Origin: Methanobrevibacter sp.
Lineage (GTDB): Archaea > Methanobacteriota > Methanobacteria > Methanobacteriales > Methanobacteriaceae
NCBI GenBank assembly: GCA_031284925.1
Contig: JAITXE010000079.1
Coordinates: forward strand, 1-37,626
Length of the DNA stretch: 37,626 bases
Direction: 5' to 3'
This document shows positions 21,183-31,497 of the stretch, one piece after another. How positions within the stretch are numbered: the first letter of the stretch is position 1; each line of letters begins with the position of its first letter. The translations under genes were made by a program, and so were the position numbers. The notes beneath the pieces were generated by a model, which ran no database searches, had not been told where the DNA came from, and worked only from the letters and a program-made list of their open reading frames with translations.

Positions 21183-21267
21183 GCCTGGATAGTCTAGCAT
21201 GGTAAGGCGCAAGACTGGAAATCTTGTGGGGATTTTCCCCTCCTGGGTTCAAATCCCAGTCCTGGCG
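21183..21267 (+). tRNA. tRNA-Ser (anticodon GGA), class II with long variable arm
   Basis: D stem GTC/GGC, anticodon stem CAAGA-CTGGAAA-TCTTG, variable arm GGGGATTTTCCCC, T arm CTGGG-TTCAAAT-CCCAG, acceptor GCCTGGA/TCCTGGC, G discriminator. Confidence 0.96.
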
Positions 21268-21368
21268 TTTATTTTTACTATAAAATTTATATAACTATAT
21301 CTAAATCTTTAATTACTTAATTGTTTAACATAATTAGTTAAATATACTAATAAATATTTTATATTAAT

Positions 21369-21510
21369 GTCCATATTAAATGGATTTTATCATACTGCTT
21401 GTTTTTTTAATAATAAGCAATATTTAGCATATTAAAATAAAAATATAAAGCTGTGTTTTTTAAACTGCATGTTTATTAAGCATTCGAATCTACTTGTCTT
21501 TGTAGGTTTG
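21369..21510 (+). promoter_or_regulatory. Hairpin-rich segment in the tRNA-Ser/S13 gap, candidate structured 5' leader of rps13
   Basis: Stems GTCCAT/ATGGAT (21369-21385), TGCTTGTT/AATAAGCA (21396-21419), CGAATCTAC/GTAGGTTTG (21485-21510, two GU pairs). Confidence 0.35.
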
Positions 21511-21531
21511 CTCTATAAGTGAGGTTATTTA

Positions 21532-21981
21532 ATGGAAGACGAATTTAAGCATTTAGTACGTATTTCAAGAAAGGATGTTAAGGGAAATAAAACCATTAAA
21601 CATGGTTTAACTGACATCAAAGGTGTTGGATTATCTCTATCAAGAACCATAGGATTAGTTTTGGGCTTTGATTTAGATTCTAAAATTGGATATATATCTG
21701 ATGATGATATTGTAAAAATTGAAAAGTTATTAGATAATCCTTTAGACTATAATATTCCTTTATGGATGTTAAATAGGCGTGAAGATTATTCTACTGGAGA
21801 ACCTGTTCATTTATTTGAATCTGATCTTACTATGAGTTTAAGAGATGATTTAAATAGAATGAGAAAGACCAGAAGTTATAAAGGAAGAAGACACGAAGTT
21901 GGATTACCTGTTAGAGGTCAAAGAACTAAATCTACTTTTAGAAAAGGTTCGTCTGTAGGTGTAAGGCGTAGAAGAGGATAA
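21532..21981 (+). CDS. rps13: 30S ribosomal protein S13
   Basis: [54 protein letters not shown]. Confidence 0.97.
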   Translation: MEDEFKHLVRISRKDVKGNKTIKHGLTDIKGVGLSLSRTIGLVLGFDLDSKIGYISDDDIVKIEKLLDNPLDYNIPLWMLNRREDYSTGEPVHLFESDLTMSLRDDLNRMRKTRSYKGRRHEVGLPVRGQRTKSTFRKGSSVGVRRRRG

Positions 21982-22111
21982 ACATTTAAACTTAATAACT
22001 TTTAATAATTGTATTAGTTATTTTATAACGGTTACGATTAATAGTTATTTATTTTTAAAATTATTATATTCTAAAATAATTTTACTATTTAATATACAAA
22101 GGAGAATTTTT

Positions 22112-22633
22112 ATGGGACATCCAAAAAAAGCAAGGAAGAAGTATGATACTCCACCTCATCCTTGGAATGCTGAAAGAATTAAGGAAGAAAATAAATTAAT
22201 GACTAAATATGGCTTAAAAAACAAGAAAGAAATTTGGAAAGCCGATACACTTGTTAGAAGATTTGGTAGAGATTCAAGATACCTACTTGGAGCTTCATCT
22301 GAGCATGCAGATAATGAAAGAACCAAGTTATTAGGTCATTTGGTTCGTATTGGTGTGCTTGAAGAGAGTGCTAACTTAGAAGATATTCTTAACTTAACAG
22401 TTGAGGATATATTAAGAAGAAGATTACAAACTGTTGTTCATGAAAAAGGTTTGGCAAGAACATCTAAAGAAGCAAGAATGTTTATTGTTCATGGTCATAT
22501 AGCTATTAATGGGAGAAAAGTTAACTCTCCAAGTTATGTAATCAGAAAAGGTGAAGAAGAACTTGTTGGTTATTACTCATCTTCTCCTGTAGCTAAGCAG
22601 ATTAAAAAACAAGATAGTGAAAAAACTGAGTAG
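22112..22633 (+). CDS. rps4: 30S ribosomal protein S4
   Basis: [27 protein letters not shown]4 domain. Confidence 0.96.
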   Translation: MGHPKKARKKYDTPPHPWNAERIKEENKLMTKYGLKNKKEIWKADTLVRRFGRDSRYLLGASSEHADNERTKLLGHLVRIGVLEESANLEDILNLTVEDILRRRLQTVVHEKGLARTSKEARMFIVHGHIAINGRKVNSPSYVIRKGEEELVGYYSSSPVAKQIKKQDSEKTE

Positions 22634-22644
22634 AAGGTGTTTTA

Positions 22645-23037
22645 ATGGCAAAAAATGAGAAATGGGGAATAGCTAATGTCTATTCATCATTTAATAATAC
22701 AATTATTACTATCACTGATATCACTGGTGCGGAAACAGTTTGTCAATGGTCTGGTGGAAGGGTTGTTCGTGCTGATAGGCAAGAAGCATCTCCTTTTGCA
22801 GCTATGGAAGCAGCAACTCGAGCAGCAGATGATGCTAGAGAAAAAGGGTTCATTGGTTTACATATAAGAGTAAGAGCTCCTGGAGGAAATGGACCAAGAA
22901 GTCCTGGACCTGGTGCTCAAGCTACAATTCGTGCTTTAGCTCGTGCTGGAATTAGAATTGGAAAAATCGAAGACAGGACTCCTGTTCCTCATGATGGTAC
23001 TGGAAGACCTGGTGGTAAAAGAGGAAGAAGACAATAA
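22645..23037 (+). CDS. rps11: 30S ribosomal protein S11
   Basis: [43 protein letters not shown]. Confidence 0.98.
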   Translation: MAKNEKWGIANVYSSFNNTIITITDITGAETVCQWSGGRVVRADRQEASPFAAMEAATRAADDAREKGFIGLHIRVRAPGGNGPRSPGPGAQATIRALARAGIRIGKIEDRTPVPHDGTGRPGGKRGRRQ

Positions 23038-23138
23038 TAATTAGAAAAAACAAATCTAAGCTTAAAAACGAGTATAATACTTCTTGCTTTGAGCATATTT
23101 TTTATTTTAAAACAAATTGATAATGGGAATGGTAGATA

Positions 23139-23999
23139 ATGGAAATTGAAGTGAAAGAAAATAGTGAAAATGAGATGGTTTTCGTTCTTAACAATGTAGA
23201 TTTAGCTTTTGCCAATGCCATACGCAGAATTGGAATGATGGAAGTTCCTAAAATAGCTATTGAATATATAAATGTTATTAAAAATGATTCAAGAATGTTC
23301 AATGAAGTCTTAGCTCATAGATTAGGTTTAGTTCCAATTACATCTGATAGTGAAGCTATTGAATCTTTAATTCCACATGAAGAATGTGATTGTGAGGATT
23401 ATTGCTCTAAATGTAGTGTTTCTTTCACCTTAAATAAAACTTGGGATGATTTACCTAAAGATGAAAGTAAAGATAAAGATATTCAACGAATTGTTTATTC
23501 TAAGGATTTACACTCAACAGATTCAAAAATAAAACCTGTTTTTGATACAATCCCTCTTGTAAAACTTAAAGAAGATCAAGAAATTGAACTTGAGGCAATA
23601 GCTATGATTGGTAAAGGTAAATACCATGCAAAATGGATGCCTACTACTGTTTGCTCATATAAACAATATCCAATAATAACTTTTGATGGTGAAAAGGAAT
23701 TGTCCAATGATGTTATTGATGCATGCCCAAATAATGTACTTAAGTTAACTAAAAATAAAAAACCATCAGCACAACATCTTAAAAAAAATATTGAAAATTG
23801 TACATTATGTAAATCTTGTGTAAGAGCAAGCGAAAATGATGCTATTGATGTAAGCTATGAAGATAATAAGATTATATTTAAGATTGAAACTGATGGGTCA
23901 ATGAATCCTAAAGAAGTTTTATTAAGGGCTTGTGATGTTTTATATGATAAAGCAGATAAAATCAGTGAACAGACAGAAGAAGAGATAAAATCATCATAA
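23139..23999 (+). CDS. rpoD: RNA polymerase subunit D (Rpb3-like) with ferredoxin-like insertion
   Basis: NNVDLAFANAIRRIGMMEVPKIAIEYI; CPNN...CTLCKSC; rps11-rpoD-rpl18e context. Confidence 0.96.
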   Translation: MEIEVKENSENEMVFVLNNVDLAFANAIRRIGMMEVPKIAIEYINVIKNDSRMFNEVLAHRLGLVPITSDSEAIESLIPHEECDCEDYCSKCSVSFTLNKTWDDLPKDESKDKDIQRIVYSKDLHSTDSKIKPVFDTIPLVKLKEDQEIELEAIAMIGKGKYHAKWMPTTVCSYKQYPIITFDGEKELSNDVIDACPNNVLKLTKNKKPSAQHLKKNIENCTLCKSCVRASENDAIDVSYEDNKIIFKIETDGSMNPKEVLLRACDVLYDKADKISEQTEEEIKSS

Positions 24000-24041
24000 A
24001 ATATAGAAGTTATTAAATTTTTTTAAAGGGGGAATAATTTA

Positions 24042-24407
24042 ATGGGAAAACGAATTACTAAAACTAATCCTAACCTAGTTGAACTTATAAGAGCTCTTAA
24101 AGATAAATATGCAGTTGAGGGTTCAGCTATTTGGGAGGATGTAGCTAAACGACTTGAAAGAGCAACTCGTAGAAGAGCAGAGGTTAATTTATTTAGTATT
24201 AATAGGAATTCTGCTGAAGATGAAACCGTTTTAGTGCCAGGCAAAGTCTTAGCAAGCGGATTTTTAGATCATAAAGTTAAAGTTGTAGCTTTAAACTTTT
24301 CAAGTCTTGCTAAAGAGAGAATTGAAGGTATTGGTGGAGAATGTATTTCTATTAAAGATATAATGGAACTGAATCCTAAAGGTAGAAATATTAGGATATT
24401 GGAGTAG
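24042..24407 (+). CDS. rpl18e: 50S ribosomal protein L18e
   Basis: KTNPNLVELIRALKDKYAVEGSAIWEDVAKRLERATRRRAEVNL. Confidence 0.95.
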   Translation: MGKRITKTNPNLVELIRALKDKYAVEGSAIWEDVAKRLERATRRRAEVNLFSINRNSAEDETVLVPGKVLASGFLDHKVKVVALNFSSLAKERIEGIGGECISIKDIMELNPKGRNIRILE

Positions 24408-24425
24408 CTTATTTAAGGTGTTATT

Positions 24426-24848
24426 ATGATTATTAATGGAGAAGGACATATTTTAGGTAGGTTGGCAAGTCTAATCAGCAAAAAACTTCTTGAAGGAGAA
24501 GAAATAGTTGTTGTAAATGCTGATCAGATTGTAATCACTGGATCTAAAGATTGGATTTATGCAAGATATAAACAAAGACGTGATAGAGCAAGTATTTCTA
24601 ACCCTCGCGATATGGGACCAAAATATCCAAGAAGACCAGAAGATATTTTTAGAAGAACTGTTAGAGGAATGTTACCTTATAAAAAACCCAAAGGAAGAAC
24701 AGCCTACAAAGGACTAAAAGCATTTGTTGGTGTTCCAAAAGAATTCACTAATGCAGAAACCCAAACATTAGCTCAAGCTGAGTATAAAAATATTAAAAAG
24801 GGTCTTAAGTTAAGTGAAGTTTCAAAACTTTTAGGTGCTAAATTTTAA
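24426..24848 (+). CDS. rpl13: 50S ribosomal protein L13
   Basis: [48 protein letters not shown]. Confidence 0.96.
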   Translation: MIINGEGHILGRLASLISKKLLEGEEIVVVNADQIVITGSKDWIYARYKQRRDRASISNPRDMGPKYPRRPEDIFRRTVRGMLPYKKPKGRTAYKGLKAFVGVPKEFTNAETQTLAQAEYKNIKKGLKLSEVSKLLGAKF

Positions 24849-24871
24849 ACTAATATGTTGGAGGAACCAAT

Positions 24872-25273
24872 ATGGTAAAAGTTATTCATACAAGCGGAAA
24901 AAGAAAAACAGCTATTGCAAGAGGAACTATTAAAGAAGGTAAAGGTAGAATTAGAGTTAATAAATCCCCAATTGAACTTTATTCTCCAGAGTTAGCAAGA
25001 TTAAAATTACAAGAACCTTTAATAATAGCTGGAGATATTGTAAATGATGTAGATATTAATATTAAAGTTTTTGGTGGTGGAGTAATGGGTCAAGCAGAAG
25101 CTGCCCGTATGGTCATTGCAAAAGGATTAGTTCAATGGTCTCAAGACATGGATCTTAAAGAGAAATACATACAATATGATAGAACTATGTTAGTAGGAGA
25201 TCCAAGACGTTCAGAACCTAAAAAATACGGTGGTCCTGGAGCTCGTGCAAGAAAACAGAAAAGTTACAGATAA
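24872..25273 (+). CDS. rps9: 30S ribosomal protein S9
   Basis: [56 protein letters not shown]. Confidence 0.97.
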   Translation: MVKVIHTSGKRKTAIARGTIKEGKGRIRVNKSPIELYSPELARLKLQEPLIIAGDIVNDVDINIKVFGGGVMGQAEAARMVIAKGLVQWSQDMDLKEKYIQYDRTMLVGDPRRSEPKKYGGPGARARKQKSYR

Positions 25274-25308
25274 TTGTATTGATTTTAATAAATTAATGAG
25301 GATGTAAA

Positions 25309-25479
25309 ATGATTCCAATAAGATGTATGAGTTGCGGAAAACCAATTTCAGCATATTTTAAAGAATATCAACAAAGAATAGCTGATGGTGAAGCTTCAAA
25401 AGCTATTTTTGAGGATATGAAGATTAAAAGATATTGCTGTAGGCGAATGTTTATATCTCATGTTGAAACATGGGAGTAA
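25309..25479 (+). CDS. rpoN: RNA polymerase subunit N (Rpb10-like, 56 aa); absent from the supplied ORF track
   Basis: Manual translation MIPIRCMSCGKPISAYFKEYQQRIADGEASKAIFEDMKIKRYCCRRMFISHVETWE; CxxC...CC zinc motif. Confidence 0.96.
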   Translation: MIPIRCMSCGKPISAYFKEYQQRIADGEASKAIFEDMKIKRYCCRRMFISHVETWE

Positions 25480-25588
25480 ATTACAATACCTAAATCATCA
25501 TATATTTTAAATTCATATCTTAAAAATCATATAAACTTGAAATAAGACTACCAATTAATTAGCAAGGTTATATATTAGGAGAACTAAA

Positions 25589-25783
25589 ATGAGCATTGAT
25601 ACAAGGTTTGAAAAAGCAAGAATCATTGGAGCAAGAGCTCTTCAAATTTCTATGGGTGCAAAACCTAAGGTTAAAGTTGAAGAATCTATTGACCCAATAG
25701 ATATTGCACTGGAAGAGCTTAAAGAATCTGAAGATAAGAAAAAGAAAGTCACATTTCCATTAGATATAAAGAGAATTGAATAA
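25589..25783 (+). CDS. rpoK: RNA polymerase subunit K (Rpb6-like)
   Basis: [43 protein letters not shown] Shine-Dalgarno. Confidence 0.95.
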   Translation: MSIDTRFEKARIIGARALQISMGAKPKVKVEESIDPIDIALEELKESEDKKKKVTFPLDIKRIE

Positions 25784-26000
25784 TTTCTTACTTAAGATTT
25801 AGAGTTAGATAATATTAATTTAATAATTTTGTTAAATTAATGTATAATTAATTATAAATTTTAATTTTTAAATCTTATAAAAAGTAAAAATAATTTATAA
25901 AATATAATAACTTAAAGATGAACATAATCTAATTTCAATTAATCTATAGAAAATACTATTAATAATCAAACCACTCATTTTATATTTATAAAAAATAGGA

Positions 26001-26021
26001 TTCTATAGTTTTGCCATAGAA
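26001..26021. terminator. Candidate hairpin after rpoK (TTCTAT...ATAGAA)
   Basis: 6-bp inverted repeat in the 469-nt rpoK-eno gap. Confidence 0.25.
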
Positions 26022-26270
26022 AAAATACACACACATGCAAATTATTATATTACTTCTTACATTAAAATAATCAAACGTTTAGTTAGTTTAATTATTAATT
26101 TATTTAATAATTTTATTAATTTAAAAATAGAAGTTTTAAAATATTAAATTATCATTTGTAGTTATAATAATTATGTGCCAGTGGTTTTGTTAGATTATTT
26201 GTTATTAATTATTGAAATTTTTATATATTTATTTATCATTAAATAATTAGATATGAAGTATGGTGTTTTT

Positions 26271-27521
26271 ATGGATAGTATAATTGAGGATATTCGCGTT
26301 AGAAAAATATTAGATAGTAGAGGTAATGCTACTGTAGAAGTAGATGTAATTACTTGGAATGGATTTGGAAGAGCTGCAGCACCAAGTGGTGCAAGTACAG
26401 GCTCTCGTGAAGTTGTTGCTTTCCCAGAAGGTGGAGTTGACAGAATAATTACAGAAATTGAAGATTTAATATCTTCAGAGATTATTGGAATGGATAGTGA
26501 AGATTTATCTGAAATTGACACAGTTTTAAAAGAAATTGATAGTACAGAGAATTATGCATCAATTGGTGGAAACACTACTGTTGCAGTATCTATGGCAGTT
26601 GCAAAAGCTGCTGCTGATTCTTATAATCTTCCTCTTTATAGTTTCTTAGGAGGGAACTTTAGAAATGAAATTCCTACTCCTTTAGGTAATATGATGAATG
26701 GAGGAGCTCATGCAGGTATCAATGCACCCGATATTCAGGAATTTTTAGTAGTTCCTGTTGGTGCTAGAAATATAACTGATGCTATTTTTGCAAATACTTC
26801 TGTTCATAAAAGACTAAAAGAACTTATTCAAAAAAAAGATTCTCTTTTCACTGGAGGAAAAGGTGATGAAGGAGGATGGGTTCCAAACATTACAAATGAA
26901 GCTGCTTTAGAAATTCAATCTCAAGCTTGTGAAGAAGTCGGTGATGAGATTGGAATTGCAATTAAACCATCTTTAGACATGGCATCATCTGAATTATGGG
27001 ATCAAACCCAAGAGAAATATGTCTATGCTCAAGATAATATTGCAAGAGATACAGGTGAACAGATTGAATATGTAAAAGATGTAATTGAAACCTATGGCAT
27101 GTTTTATGTAGAAGATCCGTTTGATGAATCTGATTTTGAAGGGTTTGCTCAGTTAACTAAATTAGTAGGTGATAAATGTTTAATATGTGGTGATGATTTG
27201 TTTGTCACAAATAAAGACATTTTAGCTAAAGGCATTGAAATGAATGCAGCAAATGCTATTATTATTAAACCTAATCAAATTGGTTCTTTAACTGCAACTT
27301 ATGAAACTGTTAAGTTAGCTAAAGAAAATAATGTTGTTCCTGTTGTTTCACATAGATCTGGTGAGACTACCGATGATACCATTGCTCATTTAGCTGTTGC
27401 ATTTGCATCACCACTTATTAAAACTGGAGCTGTTGGTGGAGAAAGAATAGCTAAATTAAATGAGTTAATTCACATTGAAGAAGAATTATCAAGTCCATCT
27501 ATGGCAGATTTAAGCAGATAA
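26271..27521 (+). CDS. eno: Enolase
   Basis: [35 protein letters not shown]-type region; [36 protein letters not shown] 26271 preferred. Confidence 0.97.
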   Translation: MDSIIEDIRVRKILDSRGNATVEVDVITWNGFGRAAAPSGASTGSREVVAFPEGGVDRIITEIEDLISSEIIGMDSEDLSEIDTVLKEIDSTENYASIGGNTTVAVSMAVAKAAADSYNLPLYSFLGGNFRNEIPTPLGNMMNGGAHAGINAPDIQEFLVVPVGARNITDAIFANTSVHKRLKELIQKKDSLFTGGKGDEGGWVPNITNEAALEIQSQACEEVGDEIGIAIKPSLDMASSELWDQTQEKYVYAQDNIARDTGEQIEYVKDVIETYGMFYVEDPFDESDFEGFAQLTKLVGDKCLICGDDLFVTNKDILAKGIEMNAANAIIIKPNQIGSLTATYETVKLAKENNVVPVVSHRSGETTDDTIAHLAVAFASPLIKTGAVGGERIAKLNELIHIEEELSSPSMADLSR

Positions 27522-27684
27522 ATAATTTAATTTAGTTAAAATCAATTTTTTTAGTAAATAATTTTTTTTATTTAAAATTAATAATTATTAAAATATTATT
27601 AAAATTCATGTAAATTATTAAAAATTAATATATTCTTTTAAAAATGAAATAAAATATAAACTTATAATTTGGAGATTGTGTAAT

Positions 27685-27879
27685 ATGGTGAAAATTGTTT
27701 TAAATCAGGATGATTGCAATGGATTAGAAGCTTGTGGTGAATGTATTGATACATGCCCTTTAGAAATTTTTAAGCCCTATGGAGATAAAATAGTCATTGA
27801 GCATCCTGATGAATGTATCATCTGTGAAGCATGTGTTGATATTTGTCCTAACCAATGCATAAGTGTTAAAAGTGATTAA
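27685..27879 (+). CDS. 4Fe-4S ferredoxin
   Basis: Cysteine-rich ferredoxin pattern [14 protein letters not shown] and [16 protein letters not shown]. Confidence 0.9.
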   Translation: MVKIVLNQDDCNGLEACGECIDTCPLEIFKPYGDKIVIEHPDECIICEACVDICPNQCISVKSD

Positions 27880-27892
27880 TCAAGGTGATAAA

Positions 27893-28489
27893 TTGTCAGA
27901 ATTATTAATACCATTAGAACAATATTTGGCTTCTGGTTTACATATCGGAACCCAACAAAAAACTAAAGACATGGAAGAATATATCTTTAGAGTTAGAGCT
28001 GATGGTCTATATGTGTTAGATATTAGAAAAACTAATGATAAAATTGCAGCAGTAGCTAAATTTTTAGCTAAATATGATGCAGATGATATTTTAGCTGTAG
28101 CTACAAGACAGTATGGTCAAGCCCCAGTTAAGAAGTTTGGTGAGATGATTGGTTGTAAAACTATCCCTGGAAGATTTATTCCTGGAACTTTAACAAACCC
28201 TAATTATTCTAAATTCATAGAACCAAAAGTAATCTTAGTCACTGACCCAAGATCAGATTCACAAGCAATAATTGAATCTAAACAAAACGGAATTCCAATT
28301 GTAGCATTATGTGATAGTGAAAACTTAATTAGTTTAGTTGACTTATTAATACCAGTTAACAATAAAGGAAGAAAATCTATAGCATTAGTTTATTGGTTGC
28401 TAACAAGAGAAATTTTAAGAATTAAAGGAATAATAGGCGAAGATGAAGAATTAGATGTTGATTCATCAGATTTTACTCTTAAATTCTAA
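27893..28489 (+). CDS. rps2: 30S ribosomal protein S2 (TTG start)
   Basis: [60 protein letters not shown] Shine-Dalgarno; ORF-track start at 27863 overlaps the ferredoxin and is probably too early. Confidence 0.96.
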   Translation: MSELLIPLEQYLASGLHIGTQQKTKDMEEYIFRVRADGLYVLDIRKTNDKIAAVAKFLAKYDADDILAVATRQYGQAPVKKFGEMIGCKTIPGRFIPGTLTNPNYSKFIEPKVILVTDPRSDSQAIIESKQNGIPIVALCDSENLISLVDLLIPVNNKGRKSIALVYWLLTREILRIKGIIGEDEELDVDSSDFTLKF

Positions 28490-28531
28490 TCAATATTTTT
28501 AATTGTAAAGTAAATTTTTGCATTGATAAAG

Positions 28532-29397
28532 ATGATAAGAGAGCCTGTTGTTTCAGGATTGTTTTATAATAATGGTCCTGACACTTTAAGTAAAGAGATT
28601 GAAAATTGTTTCTTGAATAAGGATTTAGGTCCTGGGAAAATTCCTAACTTAAGTGTAAAATCTCAAAGTAAAGATTACTCTAAGATTTATGGTGCAGTTG
28701 TTCCACATGCAGGATATATCTACTCTGGTGCACTAGCTTCAAATAGCTATTATGAATTAGTTGAAAATGGATTTCCAGAAACATTTATTATATTATCCCC
28801 TAATCATACAGGGGAATGTTCTTCTAATATTTCAATTTTTAATGAGGGATATTGGAAAACACCCTTTGGCAATGTAAATGTTGATAGTTGATTTTGCAAA
28901 TAATCTAATTTCAAAGCTTTTGGTTGCTAAAAGTGATTTAAGAGGACATTTAAATGAACATGGTTGTGAGGTTCATCTCCCATTTCTTCAATACTTTAGC
29001 AATGATTTTAAAATAGTTCCAATTATTATATCCTTGCAGAATATGGAAACCTCTCAGGAGTTAGCTGATGGAATCATTAAAACGATTAATAATTTATCAA
29101 AAAATGTTTCAGTTATTGCAAGTACAGATTTAACCCATTATCAACTTCATAATTTAGCATCTAAGCAAGATTTAGCTATATTAAATTCAATTTCTAGATT
29201 AGATGAAAATGAATTAAATGGGATTGTTAAAAAACATAACATTTCAATGTGTGGTTATGCTCCAACTATCACTGCTATTAAAGTTTGCAAGCAAGTTAGG
29301 TGCTAAGCAGTTTCAAATTTTAAAATATGCATCAAGTGGAGATGTTTCTGGAGATTATAATTCTGTTGTCGGATATGGTTCTGGGATATTTAAATAA
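28532..29397 (+). pseudogene. MEMO1-family gene disrupted by two +1 frameshifts
   Basis: Three frames together rebuild a full-length MEMO protein: PHAGYIYSG, LSPNHTG | NEHGCEVHLPFLQ, ASTDLTHY, MCGYAPT | LGAKQFQILKYASSGDVSGDYNSVVGYGSGIFK; breaks near 28888 and 29290. Confidence 0.85.
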
Positions 29398-29571
29398 AGG
29401 TTATTTAAAAAGAACTTATAGTTGGTAATTACTTATTTAAAAATTAAATAAATTTAAGAAGTTTAATTAGTTATACATTAAACAATGAGATTTACTTTAT
29501 ATTAATTTATAAATGATATTTTCATTAGGAATAAATATTAATTTAATACTATTAAATTAGGCAATGATAAG

Positions 29572-30534
29572 ATGGAATCTATAGCATCTGCTCCTGGAAA
29601 GATTATATTATTTGGAGAACATGCAGTTGTTTATAACCAACCAGCTATTGCAGCTGCAGTAGATAAAAGAGCTGTAGTTTCTGTTAAAAAAAGTGAAAAT
29701 AATTATACGACTTTAAAATCTTATGATTTAGGATTTGAAGCTATATTAAATACTAAAGAGAAAAGCTATGAACTTGTCAGTGGAAAACCTGGTATAATTC
29801 GCTATATTTTAGAGGCATTTTTTAATGCTCATGATCATAGTCCAGTCGATATTCTTTTATCATTGGCTTTTCCTGTTGGTTCAGGATTAGGTTCATCTGC
29901 AGCAGTCACAGTAGCAACACTTGCTGCTTTATATGGTTATCATAATAAAAAATTTACTAAAAAGACATTGGCTCATAATGCTTATATAGTTGAAAAGAAA
30001 GTTCAAGGAATGGCAAGTCCATTGGATACATTAATTTCTACAAATGCTGGTTTAATATACTTAAATAGGGATAAAAAGGTTTCAAGATTTAAGGTAGATT
30101 TGAAACCAACATTTGTAATTGGCTACACATCAAAAAAAAGAAGTACTCAAAAAATGGTTAAAAAGGTTTCTGAGTTAAGAAAACGAAATCCAATTGTTGT
30201 TGATTCTATTATACAAACAATGGGGTTACTTACTGAAGAAGCTAAAAATGCTATTTTAAAAATGGACAATGATAAAATTGCTCAATTATTGAATATTAAT
30301 CAAGGATTATTAGATTCTATTGGAGTAAATACAGTTGAACTTTCAAGAATGGTTTTTCGTGCAAGAAAATATGGTGCTTCTGGTGCAAAAATTACTGGTG
30401 CTGGTGGCGGTGGCAGTATGATAGCATTTTGCCCAAATCGATCTGGTGAAGTTTATCATTCTCTTAAAAATCGTGATAATGGACTTAAAGTGAATATTTC
30501 TAATGAAGGAATTATTTTAAAAACAAGAGTATAA
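29572..30534 (+). CDS. mvk: Mevalonate kinase
   Basis: ASAPGKIILFGEHAVVYNQPAIAAAV; FPVGSGLGSSAAVTVATLAAL; KITGAGGGGSMIA. Confidence 0.96.
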   Translation: MESIASAPGKIILFGEHAVVYNQPAIAAAVDKRAVVSVKKSENNYTTLKSYDLGFEAILNTKEKSYELVSGKPGIIRYILEAFFNAHDHSPVDILLSLAFPVGSGLGSSAAVTVATLAALYGYHNKKFTKKTLAHNAYIVEKKVQGMASPLDTLISTNAGLIYLNRDKKVSRFKVDLKPTFVIGYTSKKRSTQKMVKKVSELRKRNPIVVDSIIQTMGLLTEEAKNAILKMDNDKIAQLLNINQGLLDSIGVNTVELSRMVFRARKYGASGAKITGAGGGGSMIAFCPNRSGEVYHSLKNRDNGLKVNISNEGIILKTRV

Positions 30535-30628
30535 ATCCATTAGAAATCTTAAATTTAAGATTTTTATTAAATTAATTAAAATTATTAAAATTATATAAGT
30601 AGTTATTAATACTTATAGGGGCAATTTC

Positions 30629-31444
30629 ATGATTATTTTAAAGTTAGGAGGAAGTATATTAACAGAAAAAGATTCTTTAAAACCCAAAGTTAATCTTGAA
30701 AATTTAAACAGAATAGCTATTGAGATTAAAGATTTTTTAAAAGATCATGACTTAAAAAATAATGGTTTACTTATAATTCATGGTGCTGGTTCTTTTGGAC
30801 ATCCTTATGCTAAGGAATATGAGATTGGAGAACCTTTCTCAAATGAAGTCTATCCCAGCAAAAGAATTGGATTTTCTTTAACTCATAATTCTGTTAACGA
30901 GCTAAATAATATAATATCTGAGATTTTCATTGAAAATAAACTTCCAGTTATTTCAATACCACCATCATCATCCATAAAATCATTTAATAAGAGAATTAGT
31001 TATTTTAACTTGGATTTAATTAAAGACTATATTTCACAAGGTTTCTTACCTATTCTTTATGGGGATGTTGTTTTAGATGATAAACTTAAGATGGCAGTTA
31101 TATCTGGTGATCAAATACTAAGCTATTTAGCTAAAAATCTAAAATTTAAAAAAGTTATATTAGGAACCGATGTTGATGGAGTTTTTGATAAGAACCCTAA
31201 TTTATATGATGGTGCAAAATTAATCACTTCTTTAAATTCTATTAAAGATTTAAGCCAAGAACATTCAACTACAAATGTGGATGTTACAGGTGCGATGTTT
31301 GGTAAGATTCAAGAATTAGTTGAACTTGCTGATTCTGGTATTGAATCCAAAATTATAAATGCTCAAATTCCAGATTTGATTAAAAATGCTTTAAAAGGTA
31401 AAGATGTTAAAGGAACAGTAATAAAAGCAAAAATTATTAAATAA
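30629..31444 (+). CDS. Isopentenyl phosphate kinase (amino acid kinase fold)
   Basis: IILKLGGSILTEKDS, HGAGSFGHP, GTDVDGVFDKNP; between mvk and fni. Confidence 0.93.
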   Translation: MIILKLGGSILTEKDSLKPKVNLENLNRIAIEIKDFLKDHDLKNNGLLIIHGAGSFGHPYAKEYEIGEPFSNEVYPSKRIGFSLTHNSVNELNNIISEIFIENKLPVISIPPSSSIKSFNKRISYFNLDLIKDYISQGFLPILYGDVVLDDKLKMAVISGDQILSYLAKNLKFKKVILGTDVDGVFDKNPNLYDGAKLITSLNSIKDLSQEHSTTNVDVTGAMFGKIQELVELADSGIESKIINAQIPDLIKNALKGKDVKGTVIKAKIIK

Positions 31445-31497
31445 TAATTTAAATTTGCACTGAATACTAAATTTATATTTATTTGGAGTAAGATTAA

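Noticed and set aside
22676-22867. 63-aa ORF inside rps11
   Set aside because: Alternative frame of the unmistakable S11 gene.
25784-26270. Long rpoK-eno gap considered as an ncRNA locus
   Set aside because: Very A/T-rich with only one weak 6-bp hairpin; no supported RNA family by eye.
28880-29300. Programmed +1 frameshifting as the main explanation for the MEMO gene
   Set aside because: Two events would be needed in one gene, with no evident conserved slippery or stimulatory element; pseudogenization is simpler, though recoding stays testable.
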